Positions 43,380-52,834 are shown, counted from the first letter of the stretch. The stretch: 64,000 nucleotides of DNA from an uncultured Desulfobulbaceae bacterium (GCA_947259225.1 CAMYLK010000017.1:1-64000), one strand, 5' to 3'. Notes: generated by a model from the letters alone, not told the origin. Translations and numbers: made by a program.

Positions 43380-44951
43380 CTAGTTAGTCGTGGCTTTATT
43401 CATTTCTTCGATCTGCTTCTGCACCTTCGACAAGTTAAACGATCCTGCTGCCTGGCTGGGCGGATAGTCTATAAAGGTCTGAAGGAACTCCCCAACCATT
43501 TGGCTGATTGGCACCATGGCGAACGCGTGATCGAGCCACCAGTCGTAATAGGTGTTAGAGTTATGCTGGGCTTTTTCAAATGGATCGCGTCGCAGATTGA
43601 AAATCAATGGGGCGCGCAATTCCACAAATGGTTCCAGCCAAATAGCCATTGTTTGAGCACGCATCACCTGGAAGACAATCTTCCAGTCCTGGTAACGGGC
43701 AGCAACAATCCCGCCGGTATCATTAACATAGACGAACTCATTGCGTGGCGACTCTTTCACCTTGCCTGTCAGATAATCAAGCTGGTTATAGCCATCAATG
43801 TAGTTTTTATACGTGCGACCATTGAGCTCTACACCCTTCAAAAGCTTTTCCTTAATGTCAGGAGCACCGGCGATAGCAGCAAAGGTAGGCAGCCAATCTT
43901 CGTGTGCAACAAGACCATTGAGGGTTACGCCTGCAGGGAAATGACCAGGCCAACGTACAAAGGCAGGCACACGGTAAGCACCTTCCCAGTTGGTGTTCTT
44001 TTCACTGCGGAATGGAGTGGTTCCAGCATCGGGCCATGAATTGTAGTGCACACCGTTATCTGTGGAATACTGAACAATTGTGTTGTCGGCAACACCTAGC
44101 TCATCCAGTAAGGTGAGGAACTCGCCGACATGCATGTCGTGTTCAACCATGCCGTCACCGTATTCATCTTGTCCAGAAATACCGACATGTTCTTCCTTTA
44201 TATGGGTGCGAAAGTGCATGCGCGTGCCATTCCACCAGACAAAGAATGGTTTGTCGGCTTTGACCTGTTCTGTAATAAACCTCTTCGCGGCTGCTACCGT
44301 CTCTTCATCAATGGTTTCCATGCGTTTTATGGTCAGCGGGCCGGTGTCTTCAATCTTCTGCCCACCCTTGCCATCAGTCCAGGAATGGATGACCCCCCTC
44401 GGGCCATACTTTTTACGAAATTCGGGATCTTTCGGATAGTCTCTGTGCTCCGGTTCTTCTTCGGCATTCAAATGATAGAGATTGCCCATGAATTCGTCAA
44501 AACCGTGCATCGTCGGCAGATGTTCATCGAGATCTCCCAGGTGATTTTTGCCAAACTGGCCTGTTGCGTAACCCTGACTTTTAAGCACCGTAGCCATCGT
44601 CACATCGGTTTTCTGCCAGCCTTCCTTCGCACCGGGTAAACCGACCTTGGTCATGCCACTGCGTACAGGGACACTACCGCTGACAAAAGCCGCTCGACCT
44701 GCCGTGCAACTTTGTTGAGCGTAATAGTCAGTAAAGCCCACGCCTTCTTTGGCAACGCGGTCAATATTGGGCGTCATATACCCCATCATGCCGCGATTGT
44801 TATGGCTGATGTTTTCGATGCCGATATCATCGCCCCAGATAACGAGGATGTTCGGCTTGTCCTTGGCTGCCTGCACAGGAATCGACATACCCAGTGCCAG
44901 GGTTACCGCTCCTATAACGGTCAAGTATTTCCAGTTGAGTTGTAATTTCAT
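43380..44951 (-). CDS. Exported arylsulfatase
   Basis: A 523-residue sulfatase from ATG 44951, which follows AGGAG at suitable distance (a GTG six bases upstream is less likely). Signal peptide 1-28. The formylglycine motif CTAGR has its Cys at residue 82, and metal-binding DD is at 41-42. It is co-linear with the two other sulfatases in the cluster, but the body has diverged (INFDKAH versus VAAAKRFITEQV regions), so different ester substrates are likely. Its signal-peptide DNA is nearly identical to that of the gene at 38997. It is flanked by terminators and so is probably transcribed alone. Confidence 0.92.
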   Translation of the reverse strand: MKLQLNWKYLTVIGAVTLALGMSIPVQAAKDKPNILVIWGDDIGIENISHNNRGMMGYMTPNIDRVAKEGVGFTDYYAQQSCTAGRAAFVSGSVPVRSGMTKVGLPGAKEGWQKTDVTMATVLKSQGYATGQFGKNHLGDLDEHLPTMHGFDEFMGNLYHLNAEEEPEHRDYPKDPEFRKKYGPRGVIHSWTDGKGGQKIEDTGPLTIKRMETIDEETVAAAKRFITEQVKADKPFFVWWNGTRMHFRTHIKEEHVGISGQDEYGDGMVEHDMHVGEFLTLLDELGVADNTIVQYSTDNGVHYNSWPDAGTTPFRSEKNTNWEGAYRVPAFVRWPGHFPAGVTLNGLVAHEDWLPTFAAIAGAPDIKEKLLKGVELNGRTYKNYIDGYNQLDYLTGKVKESPRNEFVYVNDTGGIVAARYQDWKIVFQVMRAQTMAIWLEPFVELRAPLIFNLRRDPFEKAQHNSNTYYDWWLDHAFAMVPISQMVGEFLQTFIDYPPSQAAGSFNLSKVQKQIEEMNKATTN

Positions 44952-45107
44952 ACGCACTTCTCCTGTTTAGTTATGTTGGATTGGTCAGTCATCTTTTCAC
45001 GAGATGATTACCACTCGTACTTTATATTTTATTACAATTTTATGCCTAATGTACAACTCAGAGGATAAAGTATCTCCAGGATTAGAGCCATCAAGTACAT
45101 ATAGGTT

Positions 45108-45141
45108 GAGTAGCCTGCCGTAATTTTACAGCAGGCTACTC
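45108..45141. terminator. Hairpin terminator after the third arylsulfatase
   Basis: GAGTAGCCTGC pairs perfectly with GCAGGCTACTC around a 12-base loop, 28 bases past the stop codon of the gene at 45170-46774. There is no long T-run on the minus strand. Confidence 0.75.
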
Positions 45142-45169
45142 TTCACATGTTGTCGTTCCATAGTAATGA

Positions 45170-46774
45170 CTATTGCCCTGCAGCCCTTGCGGCTTCGAGC
45201 TGCTTCATTATAGCATCAGTGTTGAAGCTACCCGGTTGCTGACGTTGTGGGAAATCCAGAAAGGTCTTCATGAACCCGGTGGCCACTACTGCAGCCCCAC
45301 TGAGGGCGTACATCCTCCGGGTTGACCAGTCTCCCCATCCAATCGACTCGTGCATGGCCCGCTCGAATGGATCGGAACGTAAATTGACCATAGAGGGCCA
45401 GCCCAGTGGGGTGTACGGGTTCTTCCAAACGTCAAAACCATGAGCTTCCTGAATCATGAAATGGACCTTGATATCACCATGTCGTACTGCTGCCATTTCA
45501 CCAATGTCGGTGAAGTAGTAAATCTCTTTACGGGGGCCTTCGCCTTCACCGCCACTCTTGAAGTAATCAAGCATGTTGTAGCCGTCAAGATGGACCTTGA
45601 AGGTTTTGTTTCCTGCTTTATGGCCTTTGAGCAGTTTTTCTTTCACATCAGGCACACCGGCTGCTGCCAGCAGGGTAGGCGCCCAGTCCATATGGGAAAC
45701 TATGCCGTTAACTACCTTGCCGGCCGGGATTTGGGCGGGCCAGCGTACAACTGCGGGCACTCGGAAACCGCCTTCCCATGTAGTCGCCTTTTCACCGTGG
45801 AACGGAGTGGTGCCGCCGTCGGGCCAGGTAAAGACTTCTGCGCCATTGTCAGTGCTGTAAAAAACTATGGTGTTTTCGGCAATATTTAATTCGTCAAGCA
45901 ACGCGAGGAGCTCACCCACATGCCCGTCATGCTCTACCATGCCGTCCGGATACAGTCCTTTGCCGGTTTTACCATCTGATTCAGGTTTAAGGTGGGTAAA
46001 AACATGCATGCGTGTTGCATTAAACCAGGTAAAGAACGGCTTGTCCTCTTTAACGGCACGCTTTATGAAATCGGTGGTCTTGGCGAGCACTTCCTCATCT
46101 ATGGTCTCCATCCGCTTTCTGGTCAAAGGTCCGGTGTCTTTACAAACCTGTTTGCCCCATGGGCCGAAGCGAGGGACCTCAGTAGGATCATCAGTCTCAG
46201 AAGCTTTACAGTCAAAAACCCCACGCGGTGCTATCGCGTCACGCATTTTGCCTTTCGGGTAGTCTGGCAGTTCTGGCTCTTCCTCAATATTCAGATGATA
46301 GAGATTACCGAAGAATTCGTCAAAGCCATGCACGGTCGGAAAAAACTCATTACGATCCCCAAGATGATTTTTTCCAAATTGACCAGTCACATAGCCCAGT
46401 GGCTTGAGCAGTTCAGCTATGGTCGGGTCTTCTTTCTGTAGCCCCTGAGGCGCTCCGGGCATCCCGACTTTGGTCAGGCCGGTACGCACCGGGTGTTGTC
46501 CGGTGATAAAAGCTGAACGGCCGGCCGTACAGCTTTGCTCGGCGTAGTAATCAGTAAAGCTCAACCCCTCATTAGCAATACGGTCGATATTGGGTGTCTG
46601 GTACCCCATCATGCCACGGTTGTTGTGGCTGACGTTCCAGTACCCTATATCGTCACCCCATATGACAAGAATGTTCGGTTTTTCCGTGGCGGCCTGGACA
46701 GGTCCGGCAAGTCCGACGGCCAGAACCATCGCTCCTGCCACTGCCAGGCATTTCCAATTTGTTTTAAGTTCCAT
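45170..46774 (-). CDS. Exported arylsulfatase
   Basis: A 534-residue sulfatase with signal peptide 1-29 (cleavage near VQA-AT). The formylglycine motif CTAGR has Cys 82 and DD at 41-42, as in its two paralogues. An insert around residues 195-220 with three Cys (DCKASET, GKQVCKDTG) distinguishes it. The C terminus TFLDFPQRQQPGSFN is shared with the paralogue at 43380. It begins about 110 bases after the MltF-like gene and ATG 46774 follows GGAGGAAAG. Expected action: periplasmic hydrolysis of a sulfate ester, possibly an aryl or steroid sulfate; the substrate cannot be read. Confidence 0.92.
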   Translation of the reverse strand: MELKTNWKCLAVAGAMVLAVGLAGPVQAATEKPNILVIWGDDIGYWNVSHNNRGMMGYQTPNIDRIANEGLSFTDYYAEQSCTAGRSAFITGQHPVRTGLTKVGMPGAPQGLQKEDPTIAELLKPLGYVTGQFGKNHLGDRNEFFPTVHGFDEFFGNLYHLNIEEEPELPDYPKGKMRDAIAPRGVFDCKASETDDPTEVPRFGPWGKQVCKDTGPLTRKRMETIDEEVLAKTTDFIKRAVKEDKPFFTWFNATRMHVFTHLKPESDGKTGKGLYPDGMVEHDGHVGELLALLDELNIAENTIVFYSTDNGAEVFTWPDGGTTPFHGEKATTWEGGFRVPAVVRWPAQIPAGKVVNGIVSHMDWAPTLLAAAGVPDVKEKLLKGHKAGNKTFKVHLDGYNMLDYFKSGGEGEGPRKEIYYFTDIGEMAAVRHGDIKVHFMIQEAHGFDVWKNPYTPLGWPSMVNLRSDPFERAMHESIGWGDWSTRRMYALSGAAVVATGFMKTFLDFPQRQQPGSFNTDAIMKQLEAARAAGQ

Positions 46775-46884
46775 ATACTTTCCTCCAGTTTTGATTAAGT
46801 GGTAAATAGATTAACAGAGCTTTGGAGAGTATAAACAAACGTACTCCTACACTCCGCTACTCGGTCTATTTGCTCACAACCTGT

Positions 46885-48312
46885 TTATTTCTTTTTGTCC
46901 GTTTTCTTTTTCACTAGCTTGTAGGCTATATAATATTTGTAGATATTACCGACGTACTGTACTGTTTCCCTTCCAATCCGCTTTGCCGCAATGACCTCGA
47001 CGTTCTGGAACCAGACATTGGGATCAAGGCCTGTTTTTTCTGCTTCCTGCCTCAGCCGGCTCACCTTTGCTGGTCCGGCATTGTACGCCGCAAAAGTGAA
47101 CAAATATTTATTGAGTGTATCGATTTTCGAGTCGTTGAAATACCGGTCCTGGATAAATCGCAGGTATTTATGTCCGGCATGGATGTTCTTTTCGAGCTGC
47201 TTGATATCCGGGATGCCGACATTTTTATCTGCCGCAGTTGTTGGCAGCATCTGCATTATTCCCACTGCCCCTACATGACTGCGCTTGCTGTGATCGAGCT
47301 GTGATTCCTGGTAGGCGAGCGCCGCCGTCATCAGGTAGTCAAAATCGTACTGATCTGAATATTTTTTAAAGAGGTCAATATGGGCCTGGTATTTTTTCAT
47401 CTCTTCTGGATTCAGAGAGTTGCGGGCCCACTTGTTTTCCTTGAGGTAGCGCTTGAAAAGCATGTTGCCGAGCAAAGAGCCTTTCTTGTTCTTCTTGACA
47501 AACTCATTGACAACAGCAGCAAGTTTGGGACTGTTTTTGCGAAAAGCCCAGGCGATCTCACCACCGGTGTTGATGGCGATATCTGGATGGATGGTTACCT
47601 TGTCAAATATCTGCGCCCAGAATTGGGCCTTGTGGTCGTCAACGACAACCATTGGAATAAGACCGGCGTTGACCATTTCCAAAAGGTCAGAATCTTCCAT
47701 AAACTCACTGGCCGCAACAATACGGATAGGGGCCAGGCCTCTTTGTTCAAAAGACCTGTTCAGCGCAACAGCATGCTGGTAGTAGCTGCTGGACTCCCGC
47801 AGATGCAGTTCCCTGCCGGCAAGGTCATCAAGGTTTTTTATCGCGGGTTGCTCAGGACCGGTAACAACAATCTCTTTCACACCTTTGAGCATCGGATTAC
47901 TGAAATCGACCAGTTTCTGGCGTTCCGGTGTTATGGTCAGGTTTGCTGCAGCAATATCGCCACGGCCTTCAGCCAGGGCTGTGAACAACTGATCACGCTG
48001 CACCGGCAGAAAAAGTATCTCGATTTTAACCGTACCGGTCTTCTCTTTCGTGTTGATGAACTTTTCAAACGCATCAAACAGGTCAACATTGACACCGCGT
48101 TGCCGACCGTGGTCGAGAAAATAGAGCATTTTATTATGCACCACCAGTACCCGGATGACCTTACGCTCAGCCATACCGTCAAAATCACCGCTCCACTGTT
48201 CCTTGAGGTTGAGGTCACCAAAACCTTCTTCAACCTCCCCGGCAGAGCAAAAAGCACTGGCAAAAAACACTAAAGCGAGCACAACCAGTGAAAAACAAAA
48301 TCGAACAATCAT
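46885..48312 (-). CDS. MltF-like membrane-bound lytic transglycosylase
   Basis: A 475-residue exported protein with signal peptide 1-24. Residues 52-290 form a family-3 solute-binding domain (VIRVLVVHNKMLYFLDHGR, GRGDIAAANLTITPERQKLVDFS). Residues 320-460 form an SLT lysozyme-like domain with catalytic Glu 336 (AYQES), GAVGIMQMLPTTA and AAYNAGPAKVSRLRQEA. This is the architecture of MltF, which cleaves peptidoglycan and may sense a muropeptide. It is encoded between the sulfatase cluster and the DUF1254 genes on the same strand. A role in the sulfatase pathway is not indicated. Confidence 0.9.
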   Translation of the reverse strand: MIVRFCFSLVVLALVFFASAFCSAGEVEEGFGDLNLKEQWSGDFDGMAERKVIRVLVVHNKMLYFLDHGRQRGVNVDLFDAFEKFINTKEKTGTVKIEILFLPVQRDQLFTALAEGRGDIAAANLTITPERQKLVDFSNPMLKGVKEIVVTGPEQPAIKNLDDLAGRELHLRESSSYYQHAVALNRSFEQRGLAPIRIVAASEFMEDSDLLEMVNAGLIPMVVVDDHKAQFWAQIFDKVTIHPDIAINTGGEIAWAFRKNSPKLAAVVNEFVKKNKKGSLLGNMLFKRYLKENKWARNSLNPEEMKKYQAHIDLFKKYSDQYDFDYLMTAALAYQESQLDHSKRSHVGAVGIMQMLPTTAADKNVGIPDIKQLEKNIHAGHKYLRFIQDRYFNDSKIDTLNKYLFTFAAYNAGPAKVSRLRQEAEKTGLDPNVWFQNVEVIAAKRIGRETVQYVGNIYKYYIAYKLVKKKTDKKK

Positions 48313-48405
48313 AAGTTGATTTCCATCGTAAAATTAAACGTAAAATTCTTCCCTTTTTACTTCCGAAATTTAATCCGGGACTAGACCCGTCCTAGCCCAC
48401 CCGTA

Positions 48406-48584
48406 TCACTTGGTGTATTTAGAAATATCCTTTACCTCTTTGACCGTCGGGAGCTTGTACTCATCATTAAAGAACTCCGGTCCGCGCCGAATCCTCGTAA
48501 GTAAGGGAACCAGTCGTGCCCCGGAAGGGTACGGACATAGTTAGTGTACCAGCCTTTGGGCGGCGCATCAGGTCCGATCTTCAT
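48406..48584 (-). pseudogene. C-terminal remnant of a DUF1254-type gene, frameshifted
   Basis: From ATG 48584, preceded by AAAGGAGGA (a strong ribosome binding site), the frame reads GPDAPPKGWYTNYVRTLPGH then WFPYLRGFGADR, matching the C terminus of DUF1254/DUF1214 proteins such as the next gene (GPKAPKGKEANWIPTVPG). After about 48490 the homology shifts frame and continues as FFNDEYKLPTVKEVKDISKY to a stop at 48406. The first frame ends at 48432. The 5' nine-tenths of the gene is gone, and the good start site directly at the break suggests a deletion joined a leader to the gene's end. Confidence 0.65.
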
Positions 48585-48666
48585 GATGAATTCCTCCTTT
48601 TTCGTCCAGTTTTCTGGTTACTGATATATTGCTTATATTCTTTGAATGTAATCCTACTGTTAATAA

Positions 48667-48711
48667 TTATCTCGTATACAGGAACTGCAAGGTCCATTTC
48701 AGGGACTATTC
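48667..48711 (-). pseudogene. C-terminal remnant of an outer-membrane beta-barrel gene
   Basis: Minus-strand codons read E-stop-SLKWTLQFLYTR-stop, matching the last residues of the beta-barrel protein at 51715 (EWSLNWTLQFLFPR), with the Trp codon changed to TAG. It lies between the intact DUF1254 gene and the DUF1254 remnant, so a second copy of the barrel gene once stood here. Confidence 0.6.
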
Positions 48712-48737
48712 AGTTGCATCAGTTGTTAGCTGCCTGA

Positions 48738-50186
48738 TTACTCAGCCTTTTTAATATCTGGCAGTACCCAACTGCGATCCATGAAAGCTTTTTTGGGTGA
48801 ATAAAGACGGAAATACGGAAACCATGCCTTGCCCGGTACAGTAGGAATCCAGTTTGCTTCTTTCCCTTTCGGCGCTTTTGGCCCCATGTAGATATCCACA
48901 GAGCCATCGGCATTCGTTAGCAAGTCCATTCGAGAGGAACGATCTGCAATTTTTTGTTCATTTTGAATAAGGCACCGAGTGTCTACATCGTAAAGAGTGA
49001 TGGACCAGAAGGTTTCCGCCGGGGCATCGGGCGGAACGTGCAGGACATAATTCCTGCCGCCGTCGATCCAATCGCCGTCCTTGTCTTTGTTGGTGGCTAA
49101 ATAGACCTGCCCCTTACCGGTGCGTTGGCCGTGCATGGCTGCATTGTTCGTCACCGCTTCGTAAAACCAGGCGGCACGTTCGTCGAGTTGGTCGTAGTGC
49201 TCGGCTTTCTGGTCTGGAAAGGCCACCGTGGCGAAATACCAATGGGACCCCTTGACGTACTTTCCGGTCTTCAAGCGCTTGGCAAAGTTGTTTGCCTTGG
49301 CCATGCTCTCTCCGACGAGCGCTGCGTCAGTAAGAATTTTCTGTTGCCGTTCTGTTGGCTGGAATGGTTTCCCTTTCTCGATGCCGAGTTCCTTTAACAT
49401 GGCCATGAAAAAACGATCGCGCTCGAACACAGGCTCACGGTTGACGACATCCGCCAGTCGTTCCCAATATGCCATGCCACGTGGTTGCGCGGCCAGCCAC
49501 TGTTTTCCGTTAGGGGTAATGTAGCCACGCGGACGCGGGTTTTTCCGCTCGGACCATGGGTAAATTTCGATCTTCTCCAGTTGTTTCATTCTTTCATCGC
49601 GGTCTGTCGACATCAGGCGGATTCCCAACAGCAAGCTGTTGGTTGGTGACTTTGTAATCTTGTATCCTTCAGCTTCGCCACCCTCAGGCACTTCCTGGCC
49701 GGGGCCAACAAACATGTATTTGCCCGGCTCGGTTAGGGTGGTCATGGCGATCTGCCACATGTCGTGGGCGGCGCCGCGGACCTCGCCCTCGGGCATCACT
49801 GCGACCCAGGGTCCATCTGCCAGATCGATAAAAGGCAGGACGTAGGGAGTTGTCGAGTTGTACGTCAAGCCTCCAGCCCGATCATCATATGATTCTATGA
49901 ATACAATCTGACCGTTTTCGGCCCCTAGTGTCTCCATATGCTCATGCTGCCACTGCGACATGGAAACCGCGGGAATGGACCAGATATAAGCCTGACACGC
50001 GCGTTGGAAATCCATCTCTTCGAATAACTTTTCCACCGTTTCATTAGTTGGATAACCATTAGCAAAATCATGCGTGAATTCCAGTTCCCCGATTCGTGTT
50101 TGCATTTTTTCGGCCTGAGCGCAGTGCACTCCCGAAAGGAAGAACACTGCAGTGGCAATCGCCATAGTATAACTTCTTATTTTCAT
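48738..50186 (-). CDS. Exported DUF1254/DUF1214 protein
   Basis: A 482-residue protein with signal peptide 1-25. It contains the DUF1254 half (FQRACQAYIWSIPAVSMSQW, TYNSTTPYVLPFIDL) and the DUF1214 half (FWSITLYDVDTRCLIQNEQ, VDIYMGPKAPKGKEANW, PGKAWFPYFRLYSP). This two-part beta-rich architecture is widespread in exported proteins of unknown activity; some relatives sit in clusters for breakdown of xenobiotics or sulfur compounds. It starts 12 bases after its paralogue at 50199, so both are in one transcript downstream of an outer-membrane barrel gene. Confidence 0.9.
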   Translation of the reverse strand: MKIRSYTMAIATAVFFLSGVHCAQAEKMQTRIGELEFTHDFANGYPTNETVEKLFEEMDFQRACQAYIWSIPAVSMSQWQHEHMETLGAENGQIVFIESYDDRAGGLTYNSTTPYVLPFIDLADGPWVAVMPEGEVRGAAHDMWQIAMTTLTEPGKYMFVGPGQEVPEGGEAEGYKITKSPTNSLLLGIRLMSTDRDERMKQLEKIEIYPWSERKNPRPRGYITPNGKQWLAAQPRGMAYWERLADVVNREPVFERDRFFMAMLKELGIEKGKPFQPTERQQKILTDAALVGESMAKANNFAKRLKTGKYVKGSHWYFATVAFPDQKAEHYDQLDERAAWFYEAVTNNAAMHGQRTGKGQVYLATNKDKDGDWIDGGRNYVLHVPPDAPAETFWSITLYDVDTRCLIQNEQKIADRSSRMDLLTNADGSVDIYMGPKAPKGKEANWIPTVPGKAWFPYFRLYSPKKAFMDRSWVLPDIKKAE

Positions 50187-50198
50187 ACGAGTCTCCTG

Positions 50199-51671
50199 TT
50201 AGTTGATCTTTTCAAAGTCACCCGGTCTCCATGTCTGGTCAAAAAATGGTTTGCTTGGACTATACAGACGAAGCAAGGTAAACCAGCCTTTACCGGGTAC
50301 TGTTTTTAAATAATTTGATTCTGGTGCGCCATTTGGCAGTTCCGGACCAAAATACAAATCGACGGAACCATCCTTGTTGTACTTGAGGTTGTCTAAGGAG
50401 CCAATCGACGGAAACGGTTGACCATTCTTTAATCCAGAAGCATTTTCCCCGTCATAGAGAGTAACAGACCAGAAGTTTTCAGCAGGTACGTCTTTTGGAA
50501 GATGGAGCTTATATGAAGAACCGCCTGAGAGGTGGTTTCCAGCTGAATCACGATATGCAAATGGATACTTTGAGCCTTTGCCGACCATGTTCATAACCAT
50601 TGCCGGACTGATCGAGTAGCCGATTTTAAACATACCCACTCGGGCATCTATATCCATGTATGTATCCTGTTTGAACTCTACATCCAGGACATTGAGAACA
50701 TTGTGCCACTGCCTATCTTCATAATATTTTGTGTTTGGCAGTTTGTCACCATGACGCAACGCCTGGGCCATCTTCATGCCAACATCCGCACCAGCTATCA
50801 ATATTTCCTTCATGTGTGCATCTGGTTCGAATGGTTTGCCTTTAACAATACCTAGAGATGCCATCATGCCGCGCATCGACCAATCTTCCGGGCCAACATA
50901 TTCTTCTGCTACGAAATCAGCGAGTCCTTCAAAATAGCTGTAATCCATGGGGAAAAGCATATTGGCCGGTCGTTTGGACCCATTGGGGAAAACCATCTTC
51001 GGAGGATTGTCTTTTTGCGCCAGAGGGTAGATTTTGGTCTGTTCCATGAGTGAAACACCTTCTTTTGTACCGCCGTCCTCATCTCTGAAGGCTCGCCAGA
51101 AAACAAACACGTTATAGGTCCGACTGGTAAAGGTGTGATAGCCTTCAGGAGGGGTTCCTGCAAAATCGGGAGGCAAGATCAGGTATTTGCCGCCTTTACC
51201 TTTATCAGGTCCGACAAAACCAACATCGGTCAGCGGCCGATGCCAGAAATCATCGAGTATCCCCTGCAACTTTGGTGGGACTTCAATGACGGTTGGTCCG
51301 TCTGTTTGCAGGTCCAGATAACCCATGCCGTAAATCACATCCGAATTAGGCGTACTGACGATCGTTTCGGCACTCAAGCGGTCTTTCCAGATCGGGAAAA
51401 TATTTGATCCCTCACCAAACTCTGCTTCAGAACCCTTTTTCATGGCCCAGAGTGCCATAGCCGGCAATGACCAGAGAACAACCTGGGTGGCGCGGTGAAA
51501 CAGCATTTCGTCAACAAGCTTGTCTGCAGTTTCCTGAGTTGGATAATTTTCCGGAAACGGCAGGGACTGCAGTTCTTTCCAGTACTCATTTTGGGTCGCT
51601 GCCTGGGCGAGCCCTCCAGCCATAAAAAAAAGAGTAAAAATAAAGACCAGGGTTTTCTGGAGCATATTCAT
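50199..51671 (-). CDS. Exported DUF1254/DUF1214 protein
   Basis: A 490-residue protein with signal peptide 1-24. ATG 51671 follows GGAGG. DUF1254 is seen in TQVVLWSLPAMALWAM and STPNSDVIYGMGYLDL (residues 40-130) and DUF1214 in FWSVTLYDGENASGL and DLYFGPELPNGAPESNYL near the end. It is a diverged paralogue of the protein at 48738; the two may form a heteromer or act on related compounds. No catalytic residues are established for the family. It follows the outer-membrane barrel gene by about 40 bases. Confidence 0.9.
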   Translation of the reverse strand: MNMLQKTLVFIFTLFFMAGGLAQAATQNEYWKELQSLPFPENYPTQETADKLVDEMLFHRATQVVLWSLPAMALWAMKKGSEAEFGEGSNIFPIWKDRLSAETIVSTPNSDVIYGMGYLDLQTDGPTVIEVPPKLQGILDDFWHRPLTDVGFVGPDKGKGGKYLILPPDFAGTPPEGYHTFTSRTYNVFVFWRAFRDEDGGTKEGVSLMEQTKIYPLAQKDNPPKMVFPNGSKRPANMLFPMDYSYFEGLADFVAEEYVGPEDWSMRGMMASLGIVKGKPFEPDAHMKEILIAGADVGMKMAQALRHGDKLPNTKYYEDRQWHNVLNVLDVEFKQDTYMDIDARVGMFKIGYSISPAMVMNMVGKGSKYPFAYRDSAGNHLSGGSSYKLHLPKDVPAENFWSVTLYDGENASGLKNGQPFPSIGSLDNLKYNKDGSVDLYFGPELPNGAPESNYLKTVPGKGWFTLLRLYSPSKPFFDQTWRPGDFEKIN

Positions 51672-51714
51672 GAATGTACCTCCGTGATAATAGATGCCAT
51701 AAATTTCCTTATGT

Positions 51715-52542
51715 TTACCTAGGGAATAAAAACTGCAAAGTCCAGTTCAGGGACCATTCCGGAGCGCCTGTTGGTTTTTCAATGTTGTAGTAAAGCTCCA
51801 GCTTGGTGTTCATTTTCTGGCTGCCGATTTCAAACATCTTGCCGAATCCTCCACCAATGGGGATTGTCCAGCGGTTGTCGGACGGTGCCATCCAGTTGGC
51901 AGTGATGATCATATCGGTGATCAGGTACCAGCCGCCATCCAGGTTATAGTTGATGAATGGTTCAAGAAGTAATTGGCTGATCACTCCACGGTCCGAGTCT
52001 CCGGCAAATGACCAGAGTTGCCGACCAAGTAATCCCAGAGTCCAGGGTTTAGGCTGGACAAGAACAACCGCTGTAGGACCCCAGCTCCACTTTCCACTTC
52101 CAAGCTGATCATCTGAAGCTGTTGCCATCATTACTGAAGGTCCAATACCCCAGATGACCTTGCCCGGTTCTGCCGGAGAAACAAATACTGAATAATTAAT
52201 ATCCCCTAGCCCTGTCGCTCCATCACCCGGCACTGGATTGGGGATCTCGGGTGTGCCGGTTACCAGGCCCGGAGTGTCTATGATCGGCATGATAACCCGG
52301 TTGATGAAATTCCAGTCGCCAACAGTTATCGGGATAACCGGCTGAATGTTGAGGAAGGTTGCCTCGCCGTTATCGGCACCGTAGTCAAAAGTGAACTTGA
52401 AGGGCAGGCTGTACATCGCCCCAACCGGATTCTGGGTCTTTGCTGCCAGATCATCGCCGCTCTTTTCCTGGGCATGGATAATTTGGGCAGCAAACATCAG
52501 TGTTATACAAATAATGATTTGCAGCGTGATACGGTTAGGCAT
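51715..52542 (-). CDS. Outer-membrane beta-barrel protein (neuromedin-U-like family)
   Basis: A 275-residue exported protein from ATG 52542, which follows GGGAGGAG and overlaps the end of the upstream gene by eight bases; the longer frame from 52608 lies wholly inside that gene. Signal peptide 1-24. The mature sequence has ten or more amphipathic strands (AMYSLPFKFTFDYGADNGEA, WGIGPSVMMATASDD) with the common GDINYSVFVSP turn and a final strand ending LQFLFPR. The family is annotated as outer-membrane transporters of unknown substrate. In this module it could admit the substrate of the DUF1254 proteins. Confidence 0.82.
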   Translation of the reverse strand: MPNRITLQIIICITLMFAAQIIHAQEKSGDDLAAKTQNPVGAMYSLPFKFTFDYGADNGEATFLNIQPVIPITVGDWNFINRVIMPIIDTPGLVTGTPEIPNPVPGDGATGLGDINYSVFVSPAEPGKVIWGIGPSVMMATASDDQLGSGKWSWGPTAVVLVQPKPWTLGLLGRQLWSFAGDSDRGVISQLLLEPFINYNLDGGWYLITDMIITANWMAPSDNRWTIPIGGGFGKMFEIGSQKMNTKLELYYNIEKPTGAPEWSLNWTLQFLFPR

Positions 52543-52834
52543 CCTCTTTCTCCTCCCTGATTGAAAATGATCGTTTATGTACAAGCTGGCCGAGGACGTC
52601 GATGGCACCCATCATGGCCCTGAATTTATTATCGAGGCAATAATTGGATAGGGATTCGTTGCAGTCCCAGTGTTCTAACCAGAGAAAGGTATTCGGCCTT
52701 TGAACCTCTTCGAAGAGTTCCAGTTCTATGCGACTGACATTCAACTGGTCAATGTGTTTGACCATTTCGAATGCCTGAAGAAATTCAACCCGTTTTTCCG
52801 GATCGATCTTGACCAGGATTTCAAGTCCAACCAT
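52535..52834 (-). CDS. ABM-fold monooxygenase-like protein
   Basis: A 99-residue cytoplasmic protein with the dimeric ferredoxin-like fold of antibiotic-biosynthesis monooxygenase domains: LEILVKIDPEKRVEFLQAF, then FEEVQRPNTFLWLEHWDC and a closing helix. No cofactor site is expected for the family. It is the first gene after the sigma-54 activator at 53080 and overlaps the outer-membrane barrel gene. A similar protein (62136) holds the corresponding place in the other module, so a role in regulation or first-step oxidation of a common type of compound is plausible. Confidence 0.78.
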   Translation of the reverse strand: MVGLEILVKIDPEKRVEFLQAFEMVKHIDQLNVSRIELELFEEVQRPNTFLWLEHWDCNESLSNYCLDNKFRAMMGAIDVLGQLVHKRSFSIREEKEDA

